Part shown: piece by piece, positions 7,355-15,740 of the stretch
Numbering within the stretch: the stretch's first letter is position 1
How the letters are laid out: every line of letters begins with the position of its first letter
Assembly: GCF_018555685.1 (NCBI RefSeq)
Contig: NZ_JAFLWW010000002.1
Coordinates: forward strand, 806,001-870,000
Length of the DNA stretch: 64,000 nt
Reading direction: 5' to 3'
Source: Aminobacter anthyllidis
Lineage (GTDB): Bacteria; Pseudomonadota; Alphaproteobacteria; Rhizobiales; Rhizobiaceae
Made by a program: the position numbers and the translations under genes
The notes under the pieces: generated by a model
Database searches by the model: none
What the model saw: only the letters and a program-made list of their open reading frames with translations
Told to the model about the DNA's origin: nothing

Positions 7355-7702
7355 CTTCCCTTCCTCCACGATTTGATCGTCAGTTTGCCAGCGACACACG
7401 AACTCGTGTCGTCCAATCCTTATCGTAAGAAGCCCACCAAGCCTTGCCGCAAGAACTCGGCGAGACGCGGCAGTCAGGCGATCCGCATTGACCTTCGGCC
7501 GCCGGGCGCCACGCCAGGGCCGAGCAGCTCTTCCCAAGAACAATTGTTTCGCTTTGTACATTTCCTCCGTCTACTTCTGTATTTGAGCGAAAATCTACCG
7601 ATATCTTGTGGAATTACATCTTCGAGCTTTGCAGATTTACATCGAATTCATCATTCGACGGCAATTTCACGTCCCGGGGGAACTTCTTGAGGAGGAAGCG
7701 GG
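7355..7702. other. Intergenic region after the element, no gene seen
   Basis: I see no supported gene here. Short open frames on both strands lack ribosome-binding sites, and one on the minus strand runs through the partial tRNA. The end of the region carries GAGGAGG ahead of the GGDEF-EAL start. The segment is probably the chromosomal flank that lay downstream of tRNA-Phe before integration, with the promoter of the next gene in its A/T-richer part (~7550-7640). Confidence 0.4.
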
Positions 7703-9793
7703 ATGGAGACGTCGCAGCGCGGCTGGGCCGAGCCCGGTTCGGAGCACCGGAAACTCGCGCACGGACTGATGCGCAACACCAAGGCGTCCTACGTCGCGGC
7801 GCTGATCCTGATCGGCTCTTTGGCCACCGCCAGCTTCTTCCTGCTCAGTTCGGTCATTTCGGCCAATATCCAGAAGACGGCGCTGATCGAACTCGGCTCC
7901 CGCCAGCAATTGCTGTCGCAACGGATCCTGCTGACCGCGACCGAGGCCTATACCGCCGACGCCCAGTGGCTGCGCACGCAGGCGCGCCAGAATCTGACGG
8001 CGGCACTGACGACCTTCCTCGCCAACGAGAAGCTGCTGCGCGAGGGGTCGCCCGACGCGCGGTCGCCGCTGCACCAGATGGCCTTGTCCGAGGACGCGCA
8101 GAAGCTGTTCGACGAGGCACCGGGCCAGATCGACGCCTCGACGCGGATTCTCGCGCACACGGTCAACTCGTTCCTCGACATGCTTCCAGACTCGGTGTCG
8201 GCGCCGATGCCCGACGACGCGGCGGCCCATTTCAGCGCACTCAGGCTCTATGTCGCCGAAAAGGTCCGGCGCGAATACGAGACGCTGACCCGGCTGTTCT
8301 CGTCGGAAGCAGCCGAGAAAGGCGCTGCGGTCGAAAAGATCCACCTGACCGTCTTCGTGCTCACTCTGCTTTTGCTCTTGGCCGAGGCCATCCTGATCTT
8401 CAGGCCGCTGGTGCGCCGGGTGGTGTCCTGCACCAGCGAGTTGCTCAAGGCGCGCGACCAGATGAATTTCGCCGCCAACCACGACGCGCTGACCGGCCTC
8501 TACAACAGGGCCTTCCTCAACGATTACATGGAAACCGCCCTTGCCACCGCCAAGCGCAAGGGCGAGATGATGGCTGTCATCCATCTCGACCTCGACCACT
8601 TCAAGACGATCAACGACACGCTCGGCCATGCCGCGGGCGACGCCGTGCTGATCGAGACGGCGATGCGGCTGGTGACCAATGTCCGCGATTCGGACGTCTG
8701 CGTGCGCCTCGGCGGCGACGAGTTCACCATCATCCTCAACGATGTCGGTTCCGAAGCCGACGCCATCGAAGTGACGGAGCGCATCGTCAACGGGCTCAAG
8801 CAGCCGCTGGAATTTGCCGGAACCTCGCTGAAACCGAGCGCCAGCGCCGGCATAGCGCTGTTTCGCGACGGCAATGGCACTGTCGCCGACCTGATCGTCA
8901 ACGCCGACCTGGCGCTCTACCTCGCCAAGGCCGAAGGCCGTGGCGGCTACCAGCTGTTCGCAACGACGCTGCGCGACAAGTTCGAGGAGAAGGCCAATCT
9001 CGAGCGCGAGCTGCGCAACGCCGTCGCGAGCGAGGCCTTCGCCGTGCACTACCAGCCCCAGGTTTCACTGCAGGGGGGCAAGGTCATCGGCGTCGAGGCG
9101 CTGGTGCGATGGGAAATCTCGGGCCGGAACGTGGCTCCGGGCGAGTTCCTGCCGGTGGCGGAAAAGGCCGGGCTGATGCCGGCAATCGGCCGCATCGTCT
9201 TTGCCAAGGCGATCCGGACAGGTGCCGAATGGCATCGCGCCGGCATCGATTTCGGCCGGCTCTCGCTCAACGTCTCGGCGCAGGAGCTGCGCGAGGCGGA
9301 TTTCGCCGGCCGCCTGCTCGACCTGCTCAAGGCGGAAGGACTGCCGACGCGGCTGGTGGCGCTCGAAATCGTCGAGTCGGTGATGCTCGACGACGAGAAC
9401 TCCGGCATCGGGCTGACTTTGAAGCGCCTGCGCAAGGCCGGCATCCGCCTCGAGCTGGACGATTTCGGCACCGGCTACGCATCGCTGGCGCATATCAGCG
9501 CCAACGAGGTCGACAGGCTGAAGATCGACCGCCGCTTCGTCCGCGACATCGACAAGAACCCGGCCAACTCCAAGATCGTCAAGGCGATCATCGAGCTGGC
9601 GCGCGGCCTGGGCATCTCGATCGTCGCCGAAGGCGCCGAAACCGACGTGGAGCTATCGTGGCTGCATGAACTCGGCTGCCCCGCCGTGCAGGGCTATGGC
9701 ATCGCCTTTCCGATGCCAGGCAGCCAGGCCGAGGCGTGGCTGGCGACCCACAGCGCCGGGCCGCAACGGACGGACACGAGCCACGTCGCTTAG
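7703..9793 (+). CDS. Membrane GGDEF-EAL protein (c-di-GMP turnover)
   Basis: A 696-residue protein starting behind GAGGAGGAAGCGGG. A first membrane helix (YVAALILIGSLATASFFLLSS) leads into a periplasmic PilJ/NarX-like sensor segment (ELGSRQQLLSQRIL), closed by a second helix near residue 220. The GGDEF domain keeps RLGGDEF (337-341), so diguanylate cyclase activity is possible. The EAL domain keeps EAL (465-467) and DDFGTGYASL, so phosphodiesterase activity is also possible. Which activity dominates cannot be read from sequence. The gene stands alone. Confidence 0.92.
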   Translation: METSQRGWAEPGSEHRKLAHGLMRNTKASYVAALILIGSLATASFFLLSSVISANIQKTALIELGSRQQLLSQRILLTATEAYTADAQWLRTQARQNLTAALTTFLANEKLLREGSPDARSPLHQMALSEDAQKLFDEAPGQIDASTRILAHTVNSFLDMLPDSVSAPMPDDAAAHFSALRLYVAEKVRREYETLTRLFSSEAAEKGAAVEKIHLTVFVLTLLLLLAEAILIFRPLVRRVVSCTSELLKARDQMNFAANHDALTGLYNRAFLNDYMETALATAKRKGEMMAVIHLDLDHFKTINDTLGHAAGDAVLIETAMRLVTNVRDSDVCVRLGGDEFTIILNDVGSEADAIEVTERIVNGLKQPLEFAGTSLKPSASAGIALFRDGNGTVADLIVNADLALYLAKAEGRGGYQLFATTLRDKFEEKANLERELRNAVASEAFAVHYQPQVSLQGGKVIGVEALVRWEISGRNVAPGEFLPVAEKAGLMPAIGRIVFAKAIRTGAEWHRAGIDFGRLSLNVSAQELREADFAGRLLDLLKAEGLPTRLVALEIVESVMLDDENSGIGLTLKRLRKAGIRLELDDFGTGYASLAHISANEVDRLKIDRRFVRDIDKNPANSKIVKAIIELARGLGISIVAEGAETDVELSWLHELGCPAVQGYGIAFPMPGSQAEAWLATHSAGPQRTDTSHVA

Positions 9794-9816
9794 CCGCAGG
9801 CCGCCGGTCCGCGCCG

Positions 9817-9830
9817 TTGATCCAGATCAA
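9817..9830. promoter_or_regulatory. FNR/FixK-type box
   Basis: TTGATCCAGATCAA is a perfect match to the TTGAT-N4-ATCAA operator of FNR/FixK/FnrN regulators. It lies 56 bases before the ATG of the 37-residue membrane protein at 9887 and 23 bases after the GGDEF-EAL stop. The spacing fits an activator site for the small gene under low oxygen. Confidence 0.75.
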
Positions 9831-9886
9831 GGCGCCGTCCAAGCAAGAGGGATCATATCAGGGCATGTCCAGATTGGAGAAATGAC

Positions 9887-10000
9887 ATGCCGACCGAAAC
9901 CATCATTGTCGTTGCCGCCGTGCTTTCCGCCTTCGGCTTTTTCGCCGCCGCCCTTGCCTATGCCAGCCTGACGTCGGAGCCGGTGCGCGGCAAGCGGTGA
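9887..10000 (+). CDS. 37-residue single-pass membrane protein under an FNR/FixK box
   Basis: A short frame with a ribosome-binding site (TTGGAGAAATGAC) and one membrane helix (IIVVAAVLSAFGFFAAALAY), ending in a basic tail (PVRGKR) that predicts a cytoplasmic C-terminus. It is too short for domain assignment. The FNR/FixK box directly upstream suggests expression under microaerobic conditions, when small subunits of respiratory complexes are made; that link is inferred. The next gene is on the opposite strand and converges. Confidence 0.65.
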   Translation: MPTETIIVVAAVLSAFGFFAAALAYASLTSEPVRGKR

Positions 10001-10018
10001 TGGCCTAAGGCGGCCCGG

Positions 10019-10786
10019 CTAGAGACGGACCTCGCCCAAAGTCACCTGTGCGACGCCGACATAAGGGTTGGCATGCAGGGCCAGGATCCACAGGCTGACG
10101 CCCGCGGTAACGGCAAAGATCAGGATCGCCTTCCTGCCCGCATGCGGCCTGTCGGCGTGGACCGCGCCAACGACGATCGCCGACAGCATCGTCAGGAACA
10201 GCACCAGATACCATTTGAGCTGGTTGACCGAGCTCGTGCCGATGGCCAGGCGCGAGTTGCGGGCATCCTGCAATTCGTCGAAATCCTGCACCATCTGGCC
10301 GATGACCGGATCGGGATGCCCCGCCTTCGCCAGGTCGATCAGGGCAAGGCGGATGCTCTGCAGCGCCTGCTCGACCGACTGTTCGGGCGACCGGTTGGCG
10401 TTGCGCCATTCTGCTGAGACGACCGCATCCTTGTAGGCCTTGAGGCCCGCCATCAGCTCGGCGGAGGCGAGAGCCTCGGGCTTTGCCATGCCGGCAAGCC
10501 GCATCATCGAGGATCGCTCCTCGCTCGCCACCTGGCTGGCGCGGGAATTGACCGACCAGACGTCGGCGGCGGTGAAGCCGAGCGACAGGGCCCAGGCCGT
10601 GGTGATGGTGCCGACGAAGGCTGCGACAGGCATTGTCAGCGGGTTATCAGCCGCCTGCTTGGCGAAGATCGCCAGGAACGCCGTACCAAGGAAGAAGGCG
10701 ATGAGCCCCACAACGATGAACGGGAGCGTCATCAGAACAGGCGACCACGCAAATATGTCCACGGCGCCGCTCCCCCCTCCACTCAC
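10019..10786 (-). CDS. DUF4239 (bestrophin-like) membrane protein
   Basis: A 255-residue membrane protein. Two helices lie at the N-terminus (MTLPFIVVGLIAFFLGTAFL and MPVAAFVGTITTAWALSLGF), then a long soluble helical domain (~residues 75-185, with the family-like stretch ERSSMMRLAGM), and two further helices at the C-terminus (LKWYLVLFLTMLSAIVVGA and AILIFAVTAGVSLWILAL). This is the layout of DUF4239 proteins, whose function is not known. It converges with the 37-residue gene and is monocistronic. Confidence 0.75.
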   Translation of the reverse strand: MSGGGSGAVDIFAWSPVLMTLPFIVVGLIAFFLGTAFLAIFAKQAADNPLTMPVAAFVGTITTAWALSLGFTAADVWSVNSRASQVASEERSSMMRLAGMAKPEALASAELMAGLKAYKDAVVSAEWRNANRSPEQSVEQALQSIRLALIDLAKAGHPDPVIGQMVQDFDELQDARNSRLAIGTSSVNQLKWYLVLFLTMLSAIVVGAVHADRPHAGRKAILIFAVTAGVSLWILALHANPYVGVAQVTLGEVRL

Positions 10787-10827
10787 TCTATGTATGTGAA
10801 TAGGCTAATTCGCTTGGTCCTCCAACA

Positions 10828-10853
10828 AAAAGCCCCGCTGTTGCGGGGCTTTT
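10828..10853. terminator. Bidirectional intrinsic terminator
   Basis: AAAAGCCCCGC (10828-10838) pairs perfectly with GCGGGGCTTTT (10843-10853) around a TGTT loop, with U-rich ends in both directions. It sits just past the stop of tdm on the minus strand. Confidence 0.9.
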
Positions 10854-10887
10854 GCGTTGTCGGGTGTTGTTGCGGCGACGGCGGGGC

Positions 10888-13260
10888 TTACGACCTGGGC
10901 TTTTCCTTCTTCGGATCATAGTGGGCGAAAGGCACGATCCTGGCCGGCAGGCGCTTTTGCTGGCCGTCGAGCTTGCCGATCTCGACTTCGGTGCCGACAT
11001 TGGCGTGGTGTGCGTCGACACGGGCGAGCGCGATGTTTTTGCCCAGCACCGGCGAACGCATCGACGAGGTTATGATGCCGATCTGGGCGCGGCCGATATG
11101 GACGCAGTCGCCATGGCCGACGGCGACGTTTGAGTCGATGTCGAGGCCGACAAGCTTGTGGATCGGGTTGTCCTTGCGCCGGATCAGCGCCTCGCGGCCG
11201 ATGAAGTCGTCGGTCTTGGTCTTCAGCGGCACGGTGAAGCCGATGCCGGCCTCGAACGGGTCGGTCTGGTCGGAGAACTCGTAATTGGCAAAGATCAGCC
11301 CGGCCTCGATGCGCACCATGTCGAGTGCGGCAAAGCCCATCGGCTTGAGCCCATGCGGCTGGCCGGCCTCCCACACCGCGTTGAAGACCTTTTCGGCATC
11401 GCGCGGATGGCACCAGACCTCGTAGCCGAGTTCGCCGGTGTAGCCGGTGCGTGACACGACGATCGGCACACCCGTCGCATCGCCGATGCGGCCGATGGTG
11501 AAGCGGAACCATTCGAGCTCCGACAGCGCCGGCTGGTGCGGCGGTGTCCAGACGATCTCTTTGAGGATATCGCGGCTGTTGGGGCCCTGGACGGCGATGT
11601 TGTGCATCTGGTCGGTCGAGGAGCGCACCAGCACCTTGAGGCCGAGTTTCTCCGCCTGCTCGCGCAGCCAGACGCCGGAATAGTCGTCGCCGCAGATCCA
11701 GCGGAAATTGTCCTTGCCCAGCCTGAGCAAGGTGCCGTCGTCGATCATGCCGCCATGCTCGTAGCACATGGCGGTATAGACGACCTGGCCGATGCCGAGC
11801 TTCTTGACGTCGCGGGTCAGCGTGTACTGCAGCAGGGCTTCCGAATCCGGGCCGGTGACCTCGAACTTGCGCAGCGCGGACAGGTCCATCACCACCGCCT
11901 TTGTGCGGCAGGCCCAATATTCCTCGATGGCGCCTTCCCTCGCGAATTCCTGCGGCAGCCAGAAGCCCTTGTATTCGATGAAGTTGCGGGTGTGCTTGGC
12001 AAAGCTTTGGTGGAAGGCGGTCTCGCGGGTCATCTTGGCTTCAGCCTCCGGGGTCGTGCGTCGGGCGATCGCGCGCTGGAATGTGTTGTTGCCGGAATAG
12101 GTCCGGACGTGGATGTCGGTGAGGTTCCAGCCATTGGCTGGCGTGGTGTCGTCAGGACAGGCCGAGGACACACAGACGATGTCGGTCAGGGCGCGCAGCA
12201 GCACATAGTCGCCCGGCCGCGACCAGGGTTCGTCGGAGAACATCACGCCATGGGCATCGATGCCGGTGTTGAAGAAGAAGTTGACCGCCATCCAGCCGGC
12301 ACGGGCATTGACGCCATGAGGGGTGAGCGCGCCGTTGAAATTCTCCGAGCAGTTGATGTGGCCGGGATAACCGATGTCGTCGTAATATTTGGCGTAGCAG
12401 GCGAGCGCAAAGGCATCGTGGCGGCCGCAGGTGTCCTGCACGACCTCGACAAGTGGTTCGAAATCCTGGTCGAAATACTTCGCATGCAGGCCGGGCATCG
12501 GATAGGCATGGCCCATCAGCGAGCGAGTGGCGGTAACGTCGAGGGCGAGGTCGCGGCCCTTGTCGAGCTTGCGCGCCGAAAAGCACTGGAAGTCGGTGCA
12601 CTGGCGGCCGTCGACGTCGATGATCTGGATGTAGTCGCCGGCCTTGACGAAATAGCTCTCCGCCGTCTTCGACCTGACCCTGAGATCGAGCACCGGATCG
12701 GCGAGCGGATCTGGCAGGTCGAAACCGACAGGGGCAGTACGCACCGTCGCCCGCTTGACCATCACCACCAGGGGTGTCGCCGTGTCATGGCTGTCGATCG
12801 CCATCGGCGCACCGGGCGCGGCAATGACCAAAGAACCGGCCCGGGCAACGACAAAACTCTCCTCGGTGCCGGCGGGCGTCGAACCATCGAAGAAGCGCAC
12901 CGCCTCGACCCGGCCGAGCATGAGCTTGCGCCGCTCGAGCCCACGGCGGAACGCCTGCAAGCTGTCGTCACAGTCGACCAGCAGCGCCTTCAGCCCCGAC
13001 GCATCGCTGTTCGAACGCGTGCCCAGAATACCCGGATCGGCCCGTCCCTGCGCGTCGAAGGCCACCAGCTCGCATGGCTGGCCGCCCTCCAGATTGCGCA
13101 CGCTCACCGTGTCACCAGCCTCGACGTCAACAAGCACCGCACCGCGGCCCGGCACGTGGTAACGCTCCATCCCAGGCACAAGCAGCCCAGGCTGCAGGAT
13201 CAGGCTCGGACGCGGGGGGCCGGCCGCAATTTCGGGATAGACTGAAATCGTCATCGCCAC
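10888..13260 (-). CDS. tdm: Trimethylamine N-oxide demethylase Tdm (DUF1989-GcvT fusion)
   Basis: A 790-residue two-part protein. Residues ~20-380 carry DUF1989-type segments (DGRQCTDFQCF, SRPGDYVLLRALTDIVCVSS, CPDDTTPANGW) with the conserved cysteines. Residues ~420-785 are an aminomethyltransferase/GcvT-like tetrahydrofolate domain (VMDLSALRKFEVTGPDSEALL, SRTGYTGELGYEVW, DMVRIEAGLI). This architecture is that of TMAO demethylase, which splits TMAO to dimethylamine and formaldehyde, the latter captured on tetrahydrofolate. The nearby tmm, folD, fhs and dmm genes support the call strongly. It is divergent from the GntR gene. Confidence 0.88.
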   Translation of the reverse strand: MAMTISVYPEIAAGPPRPSLILQPGLLVPGMERYHVPGRGAVLVDVEAGDTVSVRNLEGGQPCELVAFDAQGRADPGILGTRSNSDASGLKALLVDCDDSLQAFRRGLERRKLMLGRVEAVRFFDGSTPAGTEESFVVARAGSLVIAAPGAPMAIDSHDTATPLVVMVKRATVRTAPVGFDLPDPLADPVLDLRVRSKTAESYFVKAGDYIQIIDVDGRQCTDFQCFSARKLDKGRDLALDVTATRSLMGHAYPMPGLHAKYFDQDFEPLVEVVQDTCGRHDAFALACYAKYYDDIGYPGHINCSENFNGALTPHGVNARAGWMAVNFFFNTGIDAHGVMFSDEPWSRPGDYVLLRALTDIVCVSSACPDDTTPANGWNLTDIHVRTYSGNNTFQRAIARRTTPEAEAKMTRETAFHQSFAKHTRNFIEYKGFWLPQEFAREGAIEEYWACRTKAVVMDLSALRKFEVTGPDSEALLQYTLTRDVKKLGIGQVVYTAMCYEHGGMIDDGTLLRLGKDNFRWICGDDYSGVWLREQAEKLGLKVLVRSSTDQMHNIAVQGPNSRDILKEIVWTPPHQPALSELEWFRFTIGRIGDATGVPIVVSRTGYTGELGYEVWCHPRDAEKVFNAVWEAGQPHGLKPMGFAALDMVRIEAGLIFANYEFSDQTDPFEAGIGFTVPLKTKTDDFIGREALIRRKDNPIHKLVGLDIDSNVAVGHGDCVHIGRAQIGIITSSMRSPVLGKNIALARVDAHHANVGTEVEIGKLDGQQKRLPARIVPFAHYDPKKEKPRS

Positions 13261-13542
13261 CTCGTCTAAAATTTGCCTGTGTGTAAAGTTATTTCAGTCT
13301 CAAGAATACTCACTTTTGCCGCCGCTGCAAGACATCGTTTCGTCTCGTTGCCGGAAAATGAGGCGAGGTGATCGCCCGGCAGACAGCCTCCCGACGCTGT
13401 CAGGGACCATCTGTCCGCTGCCCGCCGCGCGATTGTCCCGGCCCGTTCGACCGTGTACTGGACCAGATTCGATAAATATTTCAAACTTGGACCGCACTGC
13501 GCTAGGATTCGTCCGGTGCCGTGGCCACGAGGCAGGACTGAC
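13261..13542. promoter_or_regulatory. Divergent promoter region of tdm and the GntR gene
   Basis: This 282-base gap separates two divergent starts. On the minus strand, ATTCTTGAGACTG lies ~45 bases before tdm; the same ATTCTTG core precedes folD and dmmD. A short palindrome CTGGACCAG (13458-13466), whose complement carries TGGTC, resembles the TGGT/ACCA half-sites of GntR-family regulators and is a candidate operator. No -10/-35 pair is certain. Confidence 0.45.
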
Positions 13543-14283
13543 ATGCAAGGTCGCGCAATGAAGGTTGAAACCGGCCAACTCACATCGCAAATCATCGCAT
13601 CCTATTCGGTAGGAGCGACGGTGCAGACCGTGCTCGACCGGCTGTTTGCCAAGATACAGTCCGAGGAATATCCGCTCGACACACGCCTTCCTTCGGAACG
13701 GGCGCTGGCCTCGGAGATGGGAGTCGCCCGCAACACCGTGCGCGAGGCGCTGGATGTGCTGGAAGACCGCAAGGTCATCAAGCGGCGTCCCGGCAGCGGC
13801 AGTTTCGTCACCTACCGCTCGGAAGAAGTGACTGAAAGGGCGGAGAGCTCGGTTGCACTGGAAACCAGCCCGCTGGACCACCTTGTCGTGCGCGGCATCC
13901 TCGAACCCGAAATGGTTCGCCTCGCGGTCATCAACATGACCCCGCGCGAGGTCTGGGACCTGGAACAGCTGATGTCGAAGATCGAAAGCGTGCATACCGA
14001 CGTTGCCGCCTTCGTCAAATGCGAAGAGGACATCTACCGCAAGATCGCCGAGGGCACGCACAACCCGCTTTTGGCATCCTGCTACAATCTGGCGATCGAG
14101 GCCTGCCGGGTGAGCTTCCGCACTACGCAGCTGCGCCGGCATCTGTCGCCGAAGCGAATCCTCGAATACCAGCAGCGCTACAACGCGCTGTTCAACGCGA
14201 TTGCCTCTCGCGACGTCGAGCGGGCCGTCGAGTTCATCAAGCTGCACCTTGTCGAGGAGCAGAAGCTACTTCTGCAGGATTGA
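13543..14283 (+). CDS. GntR-family (FadR/FCD) transcriptional regulator
   Basis: A 246-residue regulator. The N-terminal winged helix is typical (PLDTRLPSERALASEMGVARNTVREALDVLEDRKVIKRRPGSGSFV), followed by an all-helical FCD ligand domain ending in QQRYNALFNAIASRDVERAVEFIKLHL. I chose ATG 13543 (AGGCAGGA upstream); ATG 13558 is equally possible. FCD domains bind small organic acids or amines, often with a metal. Divergence from tdm suggests it controls the methylated-amine locus. Its 3' end overlaps the convergent binding-protein gene by 18 bases. Confidence 0.88.
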   Translation: MQGRAMKVETGQLTSQIIASYSVGATVQTVLDRLFAKIQSEEYPLDTRLPSERALASEMGVARNTVREALDVLEDRKVIKRRPGSGSFVTYRSEEVTERAESSVALETSPLDHLVVRGILEPEMVRLAVINMTPREVWDLEQLMSKIESVHTDVAAFVKCEEDIYRKIAEGTHNPLLASCYNLAIEACRVSFRTTQLRRHLSPKRILEYQQRYNALFNAIASRDVERAVEFIKLHLVEEQKLLLQD

Positions 14284-15579
14284 TTCCGGCGTTCGTGCCT
14301 GCAGGGCGGTACCATTGCCGCTCGCCCGCAAGCGCTGATCCCAAAGCTGCCCGAGGTCCGACATCTCCTGCTTGAGCAGACCGCCATGGCGTTTGAGCCA
14401 GCGCGGAATCGAGCCGAAGGCGGCAATCTTCGCCTTGCCGTTTTTCAGCGTCACCACCGGCCAGTCTCCGACCAGCGCGTTGTCGATCCCGAACATGCTC
14501 TCGCCCCACCAATGGGCCGGGCCGAAGGCGTGGGTGACATGACCAAGCTGCTTCATTGCCGCCAGCACGGATGCGGGGTTGACGCTGTTCGATTTCTCGA
14601 CGGCCGCATGCCAGATATCGAGGATGGCGACATATTCCCAGCTCACCGCGGTCCAGGTGCCAGGGAAGCGGGAATTGTACTCGTCGAAGAAGCCCTTCGG
14701 CTGGTTGAAGAAGAAGGTCTTGTCGTTCAGCTTCTCATCGTCGAAATCGGGAAACTGGAAGACGAAGCCTTCCATGAATTCGACTGACGTCCGGGCGACA
14801 AGCTGGTCGTAGTAATCCAGCGTGCAGGAAATGATCTGCCCCTTGAAGCCCTGCGCATGGGCATACTCGGTCATCGCATGGACCATCGGCGTGTAGCTGG
14901 TGCACCAGCACAGGATGTCAGGGTTCGAATCCAGCATCGCCTCTACGATTGCGGCAGCATCGGTCGTGTCGGGATCGTACTGGATCTCCTTGGCGACGCT
15001 CAGCTTGGCCGCCTTGAAGGCCGCGCGATAGGTCGCAAGCGAGGGAAGACCAAGCGCATCGGTCTGGCTGCAGATGGCCACGGTCCGCAGTTCCGGCCGT
15101 GCTTGCGCCAGCCACTCAACCCCCGTCACATTGAAGATCGGATGCAGTTCACTGGGCGCGATCAGGTATGGCGTATCCGGCGACAGGTCGCTCGGCAGCA
15201 GCGTCGAGGTCAGGACCTTGCGCTGGCTCAGATAGTCCCTGATCTCAGCCAGCGTATCGCCGCCCAGCGTCATCAGCAGCTTGACGTCATGCCGTTCTAT
15301 CAGAAGGCGCGCGCCCTCCGCGGCCCGCCCGGCATCGTAGCCGCAATCGAACTCCACGATCCTGATCGGATAGCGGCGCCCGTTGATCAGCAAGCCGCCG
15401 GTCCTGTTCAGCCAGTCCTCCCAGATCCGGCAGCCATGCAATCCGGGCAGGCCCCAGGATTCCACTTGACCACTGAGGGGGGCCAGGAATCCAATATTGA
15501 CGGCGTCCGGCATGCCAACGGACAGCCGGGGCAGGACACTGGAAACCGCGAGTCGATGGGCAAAGCTGGAGTTCGTCAT
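14266..15579 (-). CDS. LivJ/AmiC-type ligand-binding protein without a signal peptide
   Basis: A 437-residue type-I periplasmic-binding-protein fold of the AmiC/UrtA/LivJ group (VNIGFLAPLSGQVESWG, KLLMTLGGDTLAEIRD, EWLAQARPELRTVAIC, ATYRAAFKAAKLSV). The N-terminus has no hydrophobic secretion signal at any candidate start (TTG 15597, ATG 15579, ATG 15513), and no permease or ATPase gene of a branched-chain type lies nearby. That argues for a cytoplasmic sensor like AmiC or NasS. It is divergent from tmm and lies inside the amine locus, so a methylated amine is the likely ligand; this is inference. Confidence 0.75.
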   Translation of the reverse strand: MTNSSFAHRLAVSSVLPRLSVGMPDAVNIGFLAPLSGQVESWGLPGLHGCRIWEDWLNRTGGLLINGRRYPIRIVEFDCGYDAGRAAEGARLLIERHDVKLLMTLGGDTLAEIRDYLSQRKVLTSTLLPSDLSPDTPYLIAPSELHPIFNVTGVEWLAQARPELRTVAICSQTDALGLPSLATYRAAFKAAKLSVAKEIQYDPDTTDAAAIVEAMLDSNPDILCWCTSYTPMVHAMTEYAHAQGFKGQIISCTLDYYDQLVARTSVEFMEGFVFQFPDFDDEKLNDKTFFFNQPKGFFDEYNSRFPGTWTAVSWEYVAILDIWHAAVEKSNSVNPASVLAAMKQLGHVTHAFGPAHWWGESMFGIDNALVGDWPVVTLKNGKAKIAAFGSIPRWLKRHGGLLKQEMSDLGQLWDQRLRASGNGTALQARTPESILQK

Positions 15580-15662
15580 GTCCGTGAATACCACCAAAAA
15601 CAGAACGCTTCATCCTCGTGGTGCGAAATTTTCCTTCCTCACAGGAAACACGCCGTTGACAA

Positions 15663-15729
15663 ATTGGTATAATGGCAGGCAACATAACTGAACCAGAGGA
15701 ACCAATAACGAAATTTGGTCTATACCAAA
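15663..15729. promoter_or_regulatory. Cluster of TTGGT/ACCAA inverted repeats before tmm
   Basis: A palindrome TTTGGT-CTAT-ACCAAA occupies 15714-15729, directly ahead of the tmm ribosome-binding site. An outer pair ATTGGT (15663-15668) and ACCAAT (15701-15706) lies upstream. Such TGGT/ACCA arms resemble operators of GntR/FadR-type regulators. The TTGGTCTA half recurs before the APC permease at 18545-18552. Binding here would also block ribosome access or the tmm transcript start. The regulator could be the GntR protein at 13543. Confidence 0.55.
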
Positions 15730-15740
15730 AGGAGGAAACC

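Noticed and set aside
7292-7561. 89-residue minus-strand frame across the element junction
   Set aside because: It runs through the partial tRNA-Phe, has no ribosome-binding site and no family match; such frames are common artefacts at tRNA ends.
11536-13245. 569-residue plus-strand frame
   Set aside because: It is complementary to tdm, whose protein motifs are clear on the minus strand.
15656-15673. TTGACA and TATAAT before tmm as a promoter
   Set aside because: The two boxes are only 6 bases apart, which is not a usable -35/-10 spacing.
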